Below are positions 12,037 to 27,714 of a stretch of DNA of 64,000 nt, piece by piece; positions within the stretch are counted from its first letter, which is position 1, and the number at the start of each line of letters is the position of its first letter. The stretch covers positions 1,116,001-1,180,000 of the forward strand of contig NW_026527056.1 in the NCBI RefSeq assembly GCF_027744825.2. Direction: 5' to 3'. Under the pieces are notes generated by a model that had not been told where the DNA came from, did no database searches, and saw only the letters and a list, made by a program, of their open reading frames with translations. The stretch is from Synchiropus splendidus (Eukaryota; Chordata; Actinopteri; Syngnathiformes; Callionymidae). The position numbers were made by a program, and so were the translations under genes.

Positions 12037-15000
12037 TAAGGCTGAAAACGCGTTTTACGCATTGTGCCATAACTTTGTAGGGAAGCTTCAGAACATGATA
12101 TTTTCACCTCCCACTACAGCAGAAAGGGTCTTTTTCGCAGTTGCACATCAAATCTAAGCTGTCTGAAGTGTTTTTCCAAAGTTATCAACACTTTTATGTT
12201 TGGCGTTCCGGAATCGACCTTATCTCAGGCTTAAAACACGATTGACGCATTCTGCCATAACTTTTCAGGGAAGCTTCAGAACATGAAAATTTCACCTCCC
12301 ACTATAGCAGAAAGGGTCTTTCTAGTAGTTGCACATCAAATCAAAGCTGTTTGAAGTGTTTTTCCAAAGTTATCAACACTTTTATGTTTGGCGTTCCGGA
12401 ATCGACCTCATCTCAGGCTGAAAACACGATTTACGCATTCTGCCATAACTTTGCAGGGAAGCTTCAGAACATGAAATTTTCATATCCCACTATAGCAGAA
12501 AGGGTCTTTCTAGTAGTCTCACATCAAATCTAAGCTGTCTGAAGTGTTTTTCCAAAGTTATCAACATTTTTATGTTTGGCGCTCCGGAATCGACCTTATC
12601 TCAGGCTGAAAACAAGTTTTCTGCATTGTGCCATAACTTTTCAGGGAAGCTTCAGAACATGAATTTTTAACCTCCCACTATAGCAGAATGGGTCTTTCTA
12701 ATAGTTGCACATCAAATCTTAGCTGTCTGAAGTGTTTTTCCAAAGTTATCAACATTTTTATGTTTGGAGTTCTGAAATCAACCTCATCTCAGGCTGAAAA
12801 CGCGTTTTACGCATTGTGCCATAACTTTGCAGGGAAGCTTCAGAACATTAAATTTTCACCTCCCACTGTAGCAGAAAGGGTCTTTCTAGTAGTTGCACAT
12901 CAAATCTAAGCTGTCTGAAGAGTTTTTCCAAAGTTATCAACATTTTTATGTTTGGCGTTCTGGAAACCACCTTATCTCAGGCGGAAAACAGGTTTTCTGC
13001 ATTGTGCCGTAACTTTGCAGGTAAGCTCCAGAACATGAAATTTTCACCTCCCACTATACCAGAAAGGGTCTTTCTAGTACTTGCACATCAAATCTAAGCT
13101 GTCTGAAGTGTTTTTCCGAAGTTATTAACATTTTTATGTTTGGCGTTCCGGAATTGACCTTATGTGAGGCTGAACACGAGTTTTCTGCATTGTGCCATAA
13201 CTTTGCAGGGAAGCTTCAGAACATGAAAATTTCACCTCCCACTATAGCAGAAAGGGCCTTTCTTGTAGGTGCACATCAAATCGAAGCTGTCTGAAGTGTT
13301 TTTCCAAAGTTATCAACACTTTTATGTTTGCTGTTCTGAAATCAACCTCATCTAAGGCTGAAAACGCGTTTTACGCATTGTGCCATAACTTTGTAGGGAA
13401 GCTTCAGAACATGATATTTTCACCTCCCACTACAGCAGAAAGGGTCTTTCTCGCAGTTGCACATCAAATCTAAGCTGTCTGAAGTGTTTTTCCAAAGTTA
13501 TCAACACTTTTATGTTTGGCGTTCCGGAATCGACCTTATCTCAGGCTTAAAACACGATTGACGCATTCTGCCATAACTTTTCAGGGAAGCTTCAGAACAT
13601 GAAAATTTCACCTCCCACTATAGCAGAAAGGGTCTTTCTAGTAGTTGCACATCAAATCAAAGCTGTTTGAAGTGTTTTTCCAAAGTTATCAACACTTTTA
13701 TGTTTGGCGTTCCGGAATCGACCTCATCTCAGGCTGAAAACACGATTTACGCATTCTGCCAAAACTTTGCAGGGAAGCTTCAGAACATGAAATTTTCATA
13801 TCCCACTATAGCAGAAAGGGTCTTTCTAGTAGTCCCACATCAAATCTAAGCTGTCTGAAGTGTTTTTCCAAAGTTATCAACATTTTTATGTTTGGCGCTC
13901 CGGAATCGACCTTATCTCAGGCTGAAAACGCGTTTTCTGCATTGTGCCATAACTTTGCAGGGAAGCTTCCGAACATGAATTTTTAACCTCCCACTATAGC
14001 AGAATGGGTCTTTCTAATAGTTGCACATCAAATCTTAGCTGTCTGAAGTGTGTTTCCAAAGTTATCAACATTTTTATGTTTGGAGTTCTGAAATCAACCT
14101 CATCTCAGGCTGAAAACGCGTTTTACGCATTGTGCCATAACTTTGCAGGGAAGCTTCAGAACATTAAATTTTCACCTCCCACTGTAGCAGAAAGGGTTTT
14201 TCTAGTAGTTGCACATCAAATCTAAGCTGTCTGAAGAGTTTTTCCAAAGTTATTAACATTTTTATGTTTGGCGTTCTGGAAACCACCTTATCTCAGGCGG
14301 AAAACAGGTTTTCTGCATTGTGCCATAACTTTGCAGGGAAGCTTCAGAACATGAAATTTCCACCTCCCACTATAGCAGAAAGGGTCTTTCTAGTAGTTGC
14401 ACATCAAATCTAAGCGGTCTGAAGTGTTTTTCCAAAGTGATCAACATTTTTATGTTTGGCGTTCTGGAAATCACCATATCTCTGGCTGAAAACGCGTTTT
14501 CTGCATTGTGCCATAACTTTGCAGGGAGACTTCAGAACATGAAATTTTCTCCTCCCACTATAGCAGAAAGGGTATTTCTAGTAGTTGCACATCAAATCTA
14601 AGCTGTCTTGAAGTGTTTTTCTAAAGTTATCAACATTTTTATGTTTGGCGTTCCGGAACCCACCTTATCTCAGGCTGAAAACGCGTTTTATGCATTGTTA
14701 CTTAACTTCGCAGGGAAGCTTCAGAACATGAAATTTTCAACTCCCACTATAACAGACAGGGTCTTTCTAGTAGTTGCACATCAATTCTAAGCAGTATGAA
14801 GTGTTTTTTTCCAAAATTATCAACATTTTTATGTTTGGCGTTCCGGAACCCACCTCATCTCAGGCTGAAAACGCATTTTCTGCTTTGTGCCATAACTTTG
14901 CTGGGAATCTTTAGAACATGAAATTTTAACCTCCCACAATAGCATAAAGGGTCTTTCTTGTAGTTGCACATCAAATCTATGCCGTCTGAATTGGTTTTCC

Positions 15001-18000
15001 AAAGTTATCAACATTTTAGTGTTTGGCGTTCCGGAACCCACCTTTTTTCAGGCTGAAAACGCATTTTCTGCATTGTGCCATAACTGTGCAGGGAAGCTTC
15101 AGAACATGAAATTTTCACCTCCCACAATAGCAGAAAGGGTCTTTCTAGTAGTTGCACATCAAATCTAAGCTGTCTGAAATGTTTTTTCCAAAGTTATCAA
15201 CATTTTTATGTTTGGCGTTCCGGAACCCACCTTATCTCAGGCTGAAAACGCGTTTTCTGCATTGTGCCATAACTTTGCAGGGAAGCTTCAGAACATGGAA
15301 TTTTAACCTCCCACTGTAGCAGAAAGGGTCTTTCTAGTAGTTGCACATCAAATCTAAGCTGTCTGAAGTGTTTTTCCAAAGTTGTCAACATTTTTATGTT
15401 TGGCGTTCCGGAACCCACCTTATGTCAGGCTGTAAACGCATTTTCTGCATTGTTCCTTAACTTTGCAGGGAAGCTTCAGAACATGAAATTTTCAACTCCC
15501 ACTATAACAGACAGGGTCTTTGTAGTCGTTGCACATCAAATCTAAGCTGTCTAAAGTGTTTTTCGAAAGTTATCAACATTTTTATGTTTGGCGTTCCGGA
15601 ACCCACCTTGTCTCAGGCTGAAAACGCGTTTTATGCATTGTGCCATAACTTTGAAGGAAAGCTTCAGAACATGAAAGTTTCACCTCCCACTATAGCAGAA
15701 AGGGTCTTTCAAGTAGTTACACATCAAATCTAAGCTGCCTGAAGTGTTTTTCCAAAGTTATCAACATTTTTATGTTTGGCGTTCCGGAACCCACCTTATC
15801 TCTGGCTGGAAATGCGTTTTCTGCTTTATGCCATAACTTTGCAGGGAAGCTTCAGAACATGAATTTTTAACCTCCCACTATGGCAGAATGGGTCTTTCTA
15901 ATAGTTGCACATCAAATCTTAGCTGTCTGAAGTGTTTTTCCAAAGTTATCAACATTTTTATGTTTGGAGTTCTGAAATCAACCTCATCTCAGGCTGAAAA
16001 CGCGTTTTCTGCATTGTGCCATAACTTTGCAGGGAAGCTTCAGAACATGGAATTTTAACCTCCCACTGTAGCAGAAAGGGTCTTTCTAGTAGTTGCACAT
16101 CAAATCTAAGCTGTCTGAAGTGTTTTTCCAAAGTTGTCAACATTTTTATGTTTGGCGTTCCGGAACCCACCTTATGTCAGGCTGTAAACGCATTTTCTGC
16201 ATTGTTCCTTAACTTTGCAGGGAAGCTTCAGAACATGAAATTTTCAACTCCCACTATAACAGACAGGGTCTTTGTAGTCGTTGCACATCAAATCTAAGCT
16301 GTCTAAAGTGTTTTTCGAAAGTTATCAACATTTTTATGTTTGGCGTTCCGGAACCCACCTTGTCTCAGGCTGAAAACGCGTTTTATGCATTGTGCCATAA
16401 CTTTGAAGGAAAGCTTCAGAACATGAAAGTTTCACCTCCCACTATAGCAGAAAGGGTCTTTCAAGTAGTTACACATCAAATCTAAGCTGCCTGAAGTGTT
16501 TTTCCAAAGTTATCAACATTTTTATGTTTGGCGTTCCGGAACCCACCTTATCTCTGGCTGGAAATGCGTTTTCTGCTTTATGCCATAACTTTGCAGGGAA
16601 GCTTCAGAACATGAATTTTTAACCTCCCACTATAGCAGAATGGGTCTTTCTAATAGTTGCACATCAAATCTTAGCTGTCTGAAGTGTTTTTCCAAAGTTA
16701 TCAACATTTTTATGTTTGGAGTTCTGAAATCAACCTCATCTCAGGCTGAAAACGCGTTTTACGCATTGTGCCATAACTTTGCAGGGAAGCTTCAGAACAT
16801 TAAATTTTCACCTCCCACTGTAGCAGAAAGGGTTTTTCTAGTAGTTGCACATCAAATCTAAGCTGTCTGAAGAGTTTTTCCAAAGTTATCAACATTTTTA
16901 TGTTTGGCGTTCTGGAAACCACCTTATCTCAGGCGGAAAACAGGTTTTCTGCATTGTGCCATAACTTTGCAGGGAAGCTTCAGAACATGAAATTTCCACC
17001 TCCCACTATAGCAGAAAGGGTCTTTCTAGTAGTTGCACATCAAATCTAAGCGGTCTGAAGTGTTTTTCCAAAGTTATCAACATTTTTATGTTTGGCGTTC
17101 TGGAAACCACCATATCTCAGGCTGAAAACGCGTTTTCTGCATTGTGCCATAACTTTGCAGGGAGACTTCAGAACATGAAATTTTCTCCTCCCACTATAGC
17201 AGAAAGGGTATTTCTAGTAGTTGCACATCAAATCTAAGCTGTCTTGAAGTGTTTTTCTAAAGTTATCAACATTTTTATGTTTGGCGTTCCGGAACCCACC
17301 TTATCTCAGGCTGAAAACGCGTTTTATGCATTGTTACTTAACTTCGCAGGGAAGCTTCAGAACATGAAATTTTCAACTCCCACTATAACAGACAGGGTCT
17401 TTCCAGTAGTTGCACATCAATTCTAAGCAGTATGAAGTGTTTTTTCCAAAATTATCAACATTTTTATGTTTGGCGTTCCGGAACCCACCTCATCTCAGGC
17501 TGAAAACGCATTTTCTGCTTTGTGCCATAACTTTGCTGGGAATCTTTAGAACATGAAATTTTAACCTCCCACAATAGCATAAAGGGTCTTTCTTGTAGTT
17601 GCACATCAAATCTATGCCGTCTGAATTGGTTTTCCAAAGTTATCAACATTTTAGTGTTTGGCGTTCCGGAACCCACCTTATCTCAGGCTGAAAACGCGTT
17701 TTCTGCATTGTGCCATAACTTTGCAGGGAAGCTTCAGAACATGGAATTTTAACCTCCCACTGTAGCAGAAATGGTCTTTCTAGTAGTTGCACATCAAATC
17801 TAAGCTGTCTGAAGTGTTTTTCCAAAGTTGTCAACATTTTTATGTTTGGCGTTCCGGAACCCACCTTATGTCAGGCTGTAAACGCATTTTCTGCATTGTT
17901 CCTTAACTTTGCAGGGAAGCTTCAGAACATGAAATTTTCAACTCCCACTATAACAGACAGGGTCTTTGTAGTCGTTGCACATCAAATCTAAGCTGTCTAA

Positions 18001-21000
18001 AGTGTTTTTCGAAAGTTATCAACATTTTTATGTTTGGCGTTCCGGAACCCACCTTGTCTCAGGCTGAAAACGCGTTTTATGCATTGTGCCATAACTTTGA
18101 AGGAAAGCTTCAGAACATGAAAGTTTCACCTCCCACTATAGCAGAAAGGGTCTTTCAAGTAGTTACACATCAAATCTAAGCTGCCTGAAGTGTTTTTCCA
18201 AAGTTATCAACATTTTTATGTTTGGCGTTCCGGAACCCACCTTATCTCTGGCTGGAAATGCGTTTTCTGCTTTATGCCATAACTTTGTTGGGAATCTTCA
18301 GAACATGAAATTTTAACCACCCACTGTAGCAGAAAGGCTCTTTCTAGTAGTTGCACATCAAATCTAAGCTGTCTGAAGTGTTTTTCCAAAGTTATCAACA
18401 TTTTTATGTTTGGCGTTCCGGAACCCACCTTATCTCAGGCTGAAAACGCGTTTTGTGCATTGTTCCTTAACTTTGCAGGGAAGCTTCATAACATGAAATT
18501 TTCAACTCCCACTATAACAGACAGGGTCTTTGTAGTAGTTGCACATCATATCCAAGCTGTCTGAAGTGTTTTTCCAAAGTTATCAACGTTTTTATATTTG
18601 GCGTTCCGGAACCCACCTTATCTCAAGCTGAAAACGCGTTTTCTGCATTATGCCATAACTTTGTAGGAAAGCTTCAGAACATGAAAGTTTCACCTCACAC
18701 TATAGCAGAAAGGGTCTTTCAAGTAGTTACACATCAAATCTAAGCTGTCTGAAGTGTTTTTCCAAAGTTATCAACATTTTTATGTTTGGCGTTCCGGAAC
18801 CCACCTTATCCCTGGCTGGAAACGCGTTTTCTGCTTTATGCCATAACTTTGCTGGGAATCTTCAGAACATGAAATTTTAACCACCCACTGTAGCAGAAAG
18901 GCTCTTTCTAGTAGTTGCACATCAAATCTAAGCTGTCTGAAGTGTTTTTCCAAAGTTTTCAACATTCTTATGTTTGGCGTTCCGGAATCTACTTTTTCTC
19001 AGGCTGAAAACGCTTTTCACGCTTTGTGCCATAACTTTACAGGGAAGCTTCAGAAAATGAAATTTTCACCTCCCACTATAGCAGAAAAGGGGTTTTCTCG
19101 TAGTTGCATATCAACTCTCAGCTGTCTGAAGTGTTTTTCCAAAGTTATCAACATTTTTATGTTTGGCGTTCCGGAATCAACCTTATCTCAGGCTGAAAAC
19201 GCATTTTCTGCATTGTGCCATAACTTTGCAGGGAAGCTTCAGAACATGAGATTTTCACCTCCCACTATAGCAGAAGGGGTCTTTCTAGTAGTTGCACATC
19301 AAATCTAATCTGTCTGAAGTGTTTTTCCAAAGTTATCAACATTTTTATGTTTGGCGTTCCGGAACCCACCTTATCTCAGGCTGAAAACGCGTTTTCTGCA
19401 TTGTGCCATAACTTTGCAGGGAAGCTTCAAAACATGAAATTTTCACCTCCCACTATTGAAGAAAGTGTCTTTCTAGTAGTTGCACATAAAATCTAAGCTG
19501 TCTGAAGTGTTTTTCGAAAGTTATCAACATTTTTATATTTGGCGTTCCGGAACCCACCTTGTCTCAGGCTGAAAACGCGTGTTCTGCATTGTGCCATAAC
19601 TTTGAAGGAAAGCTTCAGAACATGAAAGTTTCGCCTCCCACTATAGCAGAAAGGGTCTTTCTTGTAGTTGCACATCAAATCTAAGCTGTCTGAAGTGTTT
19701 TTCCAAAGTTATCAACATTTTTATTTTTGGCGTTACGGAAAACATCTTATCTCAGGCAGAAAACGCGTTTTCTGCATTGTGCCATAACTTTGAAGGAAAG
19801 CTTCAGAACGCGAAAGTTTCATCTACCACTATATCAGAAATTGTCTTTCTAGTAGTTGCACATCAAATCTAAGCTGTCTGAAGTGGTTTTCCAAAGTTAT
19901 CAACATTTTTATGTTTGGCGTTCCGGAACCCACCTTATCTCAGGCTGAAAACGCATTTTCTGCATTGTGCCATAACTTTGAAGGTAAGCTTCAGAACATG
20001 AAAGTTTCACCTCCCACTTTTGCAGAAAGGGTCTTTCTAGTACTTGCACATCAAATCTAAGCAGTCTTATGTGTTTTTCCAAAGTTAATAACATTTTTAT
20101 GTTTGGCGTTCCGGAATCGACCTTATCTCAGGCTGAAAACGCGTTTTACGCATTGTGCCATAACTTTGCAGGGAAGCTTCAGAACATGAAATTTTCAACT
20201 CCCACTATAACAGACAGGGTCTTTCTAGTAGTTGCAAATCAAATATAAGTTGTCTGAAGTGTTTCTCGAAAGTTATCAACATTTTGATGTTTGGCGTTCC
20301 GGAATCGACCTTATCTCAGGATGAAAAATCATTTTCTGCATTGTCCCATAACTTTCCAGGGAAGCTTCAGAACATGTCATTTTCACATCCCACTATAGCA
20401 GAAAGGGTCTTTCTAGTCGATGCACATCAAATCTAAGCTGTTTGACGTGTTTTTCCAAAGTTATCAACATTTTTAAGTTTGGCGTTCCGGAATCGACCTT
20501 ATCTCAGGCTGAATACACGTTTTCTGCATTGTGCCATAACTTTGCAGGGAAGCTTCAGAACATGAAATTTTCACCTCCCACTGTAGCAGAAAGGGTCTTT
20601 CTAGTAGTTGCACATCAAATCTAAGCTGTCTGAAGTGTTTTTCCAAAGTTATCATATTTCTATGTTTGGCGTTCCACAATTGACCTTGTCTCATGCTGAA
20701 AACGTGTTTTCTGCATTGTGCCATAACTTTGCAGGGAAGTTTCAGAACATGAAATTTTCACCTCCCACTATAGCAGAAAGGGTCTTTCTAGTAGTTGCAC
20801 ATCAAATCTAAGCTGTCTGATGGGTTTTTCGAAAGTTATCAAAAATTTTTTGTTTTGCGTTCCGGAACCCACCTTATCACAGGCTGAAAACGCTTTTTCT
20901 GCCTTGTGCCATAACTTTGCATGGAAGCTTCAGAACATGACATTTTCACATCCCACTATAGCAGAAAGGGTCTTTCTAGTAGTTGCACATCAAATCTAAG

Positions 21001-24000
21001 CTGTTTGAAGTGTTTTTCCAAAGTTATCAACATTTTTATGTTTGGCGTTCCGGAACCCACCTTATCTCAGGCTGTGAGCGCGTTTTCTGCATTGTGCCAT
21101 AACTTTGGAGGAAAGCTTCAGAACATGAAATTTTCAATTCCCATTATAGCAGAAAGGGTCTTTGTCGTACTTGCACTTCAAATCTAATCTGTCTGAAGTG
21201 TTTTTTGAAAGTTTTCAACATTTTTGTGTTTGGCGTTCCGCAATCGACCTTGTTTCAGGCTGAAAACGCGTTTTCTGCAATGTGCCATAACTTTGCGGGG
21301 AAGCTTCAGAACATGACATTTTCAACTCCCACTATAGCAGAAAGGGTCTTTCTAGTAGTTGCACATCAAATCTATTCTGTCTGAAGTGTTTTTCCAAAGT
21401 TATCAATATTTTTATGCTTGGCGTTCTGAAACCCACCTTATCTCAGGCTGAAAACGCGTTTCCTGCATTGTGCCATAACATTGCAGGGAAGCTTCAGAAC
21501 ATGACATTTTCACATCCCACTATAGCAGAAAGGGTCTTTCTAGTACATGCACATCAAATCCAAGCTGTTTGACGTGTTTTTCCAAAGTTATCAACATTTT
21601 TATGTTTGGCGTTCCGGAATCGACCTTATCTCAGGCTGAATACACGTTTTCTGCATTGTGCCATAACTTTGCAGGGAAGCTTCAGAACATGAAATTTTCA
21701 CCTCCCACTGTAGCAGAAAGGGTCTTTCTAGTGGTTGCACATCAAATCTAAGCTGTCTGAAGTGTTTTTCCAAAGTTATCATATTTCTATGTTTGGCGTT
21801 CCAGAATTGACCTTGTCTCATGCTGAAAACGTGTGTTCTGCATTGTGCCATAACTTTGCAGGGAAGTTTCAGAACATGAAATTTACACCTCCCACTATAG
21901 CAGAAATGGTCTTTCTAGTAGTTGCACATCAAACCTAAGCTGTCTGAAGTGTTTTTCCAAAGTTATCAACATTTTTATGCTTGGCGTTCCGAAACCCACC
22001 TTATCTCAGGCTGAAAACACGTTTTCTGCATTGTGCCATAACTTTGCAGGGAAGCTTCAGAACATGAAATTTTCACCTCCCACTATTGCAGAAAGTGTCT
22101 TTCTAGTAGTTGCACATCAAATCTAAGCTGTCTGATGGGTTTTTCGAAAGTTATCAACATTTTTTTGTTTTGCGTTCCGGAACCCACCTTATCACAGGCT
22201 GAAAACGCTTTTTCTGCCTTGTGCCATAACTTTGCAGCGAAGCTTCAGAACATGACATTTTCACATCCCACTATAGCAGAAAGGGTCTTTCTAGTAGTTG
22301 CACATCAAATCTAAGCTGTTTGAAGTGTTTTTCCAAAGTTATCAACATTTTTATGTTTGGCGTTCCGGAACCCACCTTATCTCAGGCTGTGAGCGCGTTT
22401 TCTGCAATGTGCCATAACTTTGGAGGAAAGCTTCAGAACATGAAATTTTCAATTCCCATTATAGCAGAAAGGGTCTTTGTCGTACTTGCACTTCAAATCT
22501 AAACTGAAGTGTTTTTTGAAAGTTTTCAACATTTTTGTGTTTGGCGTTCCGCAATCGACCTTATTTCAGGCTGAAAACGCGTTTTCTGCAATGTGCCATA
22601 ACTTTGCGGGGAAGCTTCAGAACATGACATTTTCAACTCCCACTATAGCAGAAAGGGTCTTTCTAGTAGTTGCACATCAAATCTAAGCTGTCTGAAGTGT
22701 TTTTCCAAAGTTATCAATATTTTTATGCTTGGCGTTCTGAAACCCACCTTATCTCAGGCAGAAAACACGTTTCCTGCATTGTGCCATAACATTGCAGGGA
22801 AGCTTCAGAACATGACATTTTTACATCCCACTATAGCAGAAAGGGTCTTTCTAGTAGATGCACATCAAATCTAAGCTGGTTGACGTGTTTTTCCAAAGTT
22901 ATCAACATTTTTTTGTTTTGCGTTCCGGAACCCACCTTATCACAGGCTGAAAACGCTTTTTCTGCCTTGTGCCATAACTTTGCAGGGAAGCTTCAGAACA
23001 TGACATTTTCACATCCCACTATAGCAGAAAGGGTCTTTCTAGTAGTTGCACATCAAATCTAAGCAGTTTGAAGTGTTTTTCCAAAGTTATCAACATTTTT
23101 GTGTTTGGCGTTCCGGAATCAACCTTATCTCAGGCTGAAAACGCCTATTCTGCATTGTGCCATAACTTTGCACGGAAGCTTCAGAACATGAAATTTTCAC
23201 CTCCCACTGTAGCAGAAGGGGTCTTTCTAGTAGTTGCACATCAAATCTAAGCTGTCTGAAGTGTTTTTCAAAATTTATCATATTTTTGTATTTGGCGTTC
23301 CGGAATTGACCTTGTCTCATGCTGAATACGTGTTTTCTGCATTGTGCCATAACTTTGCAGGGAACTTTCAGAACTTGAAATTTTCACCTCCCACTATAGC
23401 AGAAATGGTCTTTCTAGTAGTTGCACATCAAATGTAAGCTGTGTGAAGTGTTTTTCCAAAGTTATCAACATTTTGATGCTTGGCGTTCCGAAACCCACCT
23501 TATCTCAGGCTGAAAACGCGTTTTCTGCATTGTGCCATAACTTTGCAGAGAAGCTTCAGAACATGAAATTTTCACCTCCCACTATAGCAGAAAGGGTCTT
23601 TCTAGTAGTTGCACATCAAATCTAAGCTGTTTGAAGTGTTTTTCCAAAGTTATCAACATTTTTATGTTTGGCGTTCCGGAACCCACCTTATTGAAAACGC
23701 GTTTTCTGCATTGTGCCATAACTTTGCAGGGAAGCTTCAGAACATTAAATTTTCAACTCCCACTATAGCAGAAAGGGTCTTTCTTGTAGTTGCACGTCAA
23801 ATCTAAGCTGTCTGAAGTGTTTTTCCACAGTTATCAACATTTTTATGTTTGGCATTCCAGAATCGACCTTATCTCAGGCTGAAAACGCGTTTTCTGCATT
23901 GTGATATAACTTTGCAGGGAAGCTTCAGAACATGAAATTTTCAACTCCCACTACAGCAGAAAGGGTCTTTCTAGTAGTTGCTTGTCAAATATAAGCTGTC

Positions 24001-27000
24001 TGAAGTGTTTTTCCAAAGTTATCAACATTTTTATGTTTGGCGTTCCGAAACCCACCTTATCTCACTCTGTAAGCGCGTTTTCTGCATTGTGCCATACCAT
24101 TGGAGGAAAGCTTCAGAATATGAAATTTTCACCTCCCACTGTAGCAGAAAGGGTCTTTCTTGTGGTTGCACAACAAATTTAAGCTGTCTGAAGTGTTTTT
24201 CGAAAGTTCTCAAAATTTTTATGTTTGGCGTTTTGGAACCCACCTTATCTCAGGCTGAAAACGCGTTTTCTGCATTGTGCCATAACTTTGCAGGACAGCT
24301 GCAGAATATGAAATTTTCACTTCCCACTATAGCGGAAAGGGTCTTTCTAGTAGTTGCACATCAAATTTGAGCTGTTTGAAGTGTTTTTCCAAAGTTATCA
24401 ACATTTTTATGTTTGGCGTTCCGGAATCAACCTTATCTCAGGCTGAAAACGCGTTTTCTGCATTGTGCCATAACTTTGCAGGGAAGCTTCAGAACATGAA
24501 ATTTTCTCCTCCCACTATAGCATAAAGGGTCTCTCTAGTAGTTGCACATCAAATCTAAGCTGTTTGAAGTGTTTTTCCAAAGTTATCAACATTTTTATGT
24601 TTGGCGTTCCGGAATCAACCGTATCTCAGGCTGAAAACGCTTTTTCTGCCTTGTGCCATAACTTTGCATGGAAGCTTCAGAACATGACATTTTCACATCC
24701 CACTATAGCAGAAAGGGTCTTTCTAGTAGTTGCACATCAATTCTAAGCTGTTTGAAGTGTTTTTCCAAAGTTATCAACATTTTTACGTTTGGCGTTCCGG
24801 AACCCACCTTATCTCAGGCTGTGAGCGCGTTTTCTGCATTGTGCCATAAGTTTGGAGGAAAGCTTCAGAACATGACATTTTCAACTCCCACTATAGCAGA
24901 AAGGGTCTTTCTAGTAGTTGCACATCAAATCTATTCTGTCTGAAGTGTTTTTCCAAAGTTATCAATATTTTTATGCTTGGCGTTCTAAAACCCACCTTAT
25001 CTCAGGCTGAAAACGCGTTTCCTGCATTGTGCCATAACATTGCAGGGAAGCTTCAGAACATGACATTTTCACATCCCACTATAGCAGAAAGGGTCTTTCT
25101 AGTAGATGCACATCAAATCTAAGCTGTTTGACGTGTTTTTCCAAAGTTATCAACATTTTTATGTTTGGCGTTCCGGAATCGACCTTATCTCAGGCTGAAT
25201 ACACGTTTTCTGCATTGTGCCATAACTTTGCAGGGAAGCTTCAGAACAAGAAATTTTCACCTCCCACTGTAGCAGAAGGGGTCTTTCTAGTAGTTGCACA
25301 TCAAATCTAAGCTGTCTGAAGTGTTTTTCCAAAGTTATCATATTTCTATGTTTGGCGTTCCAGAATTGACCTTGTCTCATGCTGAAAACGTGTGTTCTGC
25401 ATTGTGCCATAACTTTGCAGGGAAGTTTCAGAACATGAAATTTACACCTCCCACTAAAGCAGAAATGGTCTTTCTAGTAGTTGCACATCAAACCTAAGCT
25501 GTCTGAAGTGTTTTTCCAAAGTTATCAACATTTTTATGCTTGGCGTTCCGAAACCCACCTTATCTCAGGCTGAAAACACGTTTTCTGCATTGTGCCATAA
25601 CTTTGCAGGGAAGCTTCAGAACATGAAATTTTCACCTCCCACTATTGCAGAAAGTGTCTTTCTAGTAGTTGCACATCAAATCTAAGCTGTCTGATGGGTT
25701 TTTCGAAAGTTATCAACAATTTTTTGTTTCGCGTTCCGGAACCTACCTTATCTCAGGCTGTGAGCGCGTTTTCTGCAATGTGCCATAACTTTGGAGGAAA
25801 GCTTCTGAACATGAAATTTTCAATTCCCATTATAGCAGAAAGGGTCTTTGTCGTACTTGCACTTCAAATCTAAACTGAAGTGTTTTTTGAAAGTTTTCAA
25901 CATTTTTGGGTTTGGCGTTCCGCAATCGACCTTATTTCAGGCTGAAAACGCGTTTTCTGCAATGTGCCATAACTTTGCAGGGAAGCTTCAGAACATTAAA
26001 TTTTCAACTCCCACTATAGCATAAAGGGTCTCTCTAGTAGTTGCACATCAAATTTGAGCTGTTTGAAGTGTTTTTCCAAAGTTATCAACATTTTTATGTT
26101 TGGCGTTCCGGAATCAACCTTATCTCAGGCTGAAAACGCGTTTTCTGCATTGTGCCATAACTTTGCAGGGAAGCTTCAGAACATGAAATTTTCTCCTCCC
26201 ACTATAGCATAAAGGGTCTCTCTAGTAGTTGCACATCAAATCTAAGCTGTTTGAAGTGTTTTTCCAAAGTTATCAACATTTTTATGTTTGGCGTTCCGGA
26301 ATCAACCTTATCTCAGGCTGAAAACGCTTTTTCTGCCTTGTGCCATAACTTTGCATGGAAGCTTCAGAACATGACATTTTCACATCCCACTATAGCAGAA
26401 AGGGTCTTTCTAGTAGTTGCACATCAATTCTAAGCTGTTTGAAGTGTTTTTCCAAAGTTATCAACATTTTTACGTTTGGCGTTCCGGAACCCACCTTATC
26501 TCAGGCTGTGAGCGCGTTTTCTGCATTGTGCCATAACTTTGGAGGAAAGCTTCAGAACATGACATTTTCAACTCCCACTATAGCAGAAAGGGTCTTTCTA
26601 GTAGTTGCACATCAAATCTATTCTGTCTGAAGTGTTTTTCCAAAGTTATCAATATTTTTATGCTTGGCGTTCTGAAACCCACCTTATCTCAGGCTGAAAA
26701 CGCGTTTCCTGCATTGTGCCATAACATTGCAGGGAAGCTTCAGAACATGACATTTTCACATCCCACTATAGCAGAAAGGGTCTTTCTAGTAGATGCACAT
26801 CAAATCTAAGCTGTTTGACGTGTTTTTCCAAAGTTATCAACATTTTTATGTTTGGCGTTCCGGAACCCACCTTATCTCAGGCTGTGAGCGCGTTTTCTGC
26901 AATGTGCCATAACTTTGGAGGAAAGCTTCTGAACATGAAATTTTCAATTCCCATTATAGCAGAAAGGGTCTTTGTCGTACTTGCACGTCAAATCTAAACT

Positions 27001-27714
27001 GAAGTGTTTTTTGAAAGTTTTCAACATTTTTGTGTTTGGCGTTCCGCAATCGACCTTATTTCAGGCTGAAAACGCGTTTTCTGCAATGTGCCATAACTTT
27101 GCGGGGAAGCTTCAGAACATGACATTTTCAACTCCCACTATAGCAGAAAGGGTCTTTCTAGTAGTTGCACATCAAATCTAAGCTGTTTGAAGTGTTTTTC
27201 CAAAGTTATCAACATTTTTATGTTTGGCGTTCCGGAACCCACCTCATTGAAAACGCCTTTTCTGCATTGTGCCATAACTTTGCAGGGAAGCTTCAGAACA
27301 TTAAATTTTCAACTCCCACTGTAGCAGAAAGGGTCTTTCTTGTAGTTGCACGTCAAATCTAAGCTGTCTGAAGTGTTTTTCCAAAGTTATCAACATTTTT
27401 ATGTTTGGCATTCCAGAATCGACCTTATCTCAGGCTGAAAACGCGTTTTCTGCATTGTGATATAACTTTGCAGGGAAGCTTCAGAACATGAAATTTTCAA
27501 CTCCCACTACAGCAGAAAGGGTCTTTCTAGTAGTTGCACGTCAAATATAAGCTGTCTGAAGTGTTTTTCCAAAGTTATCAACATTTTTATGTTTGGCGTT
27601 CCGAAACCCACCTTATCTCACTCTGTAAGCGCGTTTTCTGCATTGTGCCATACCTTTGGAGGAAAGCTTCAGAATATGAAATTTTCACCTCCCACTATAG
27701 CAGAAAGGGTCTTT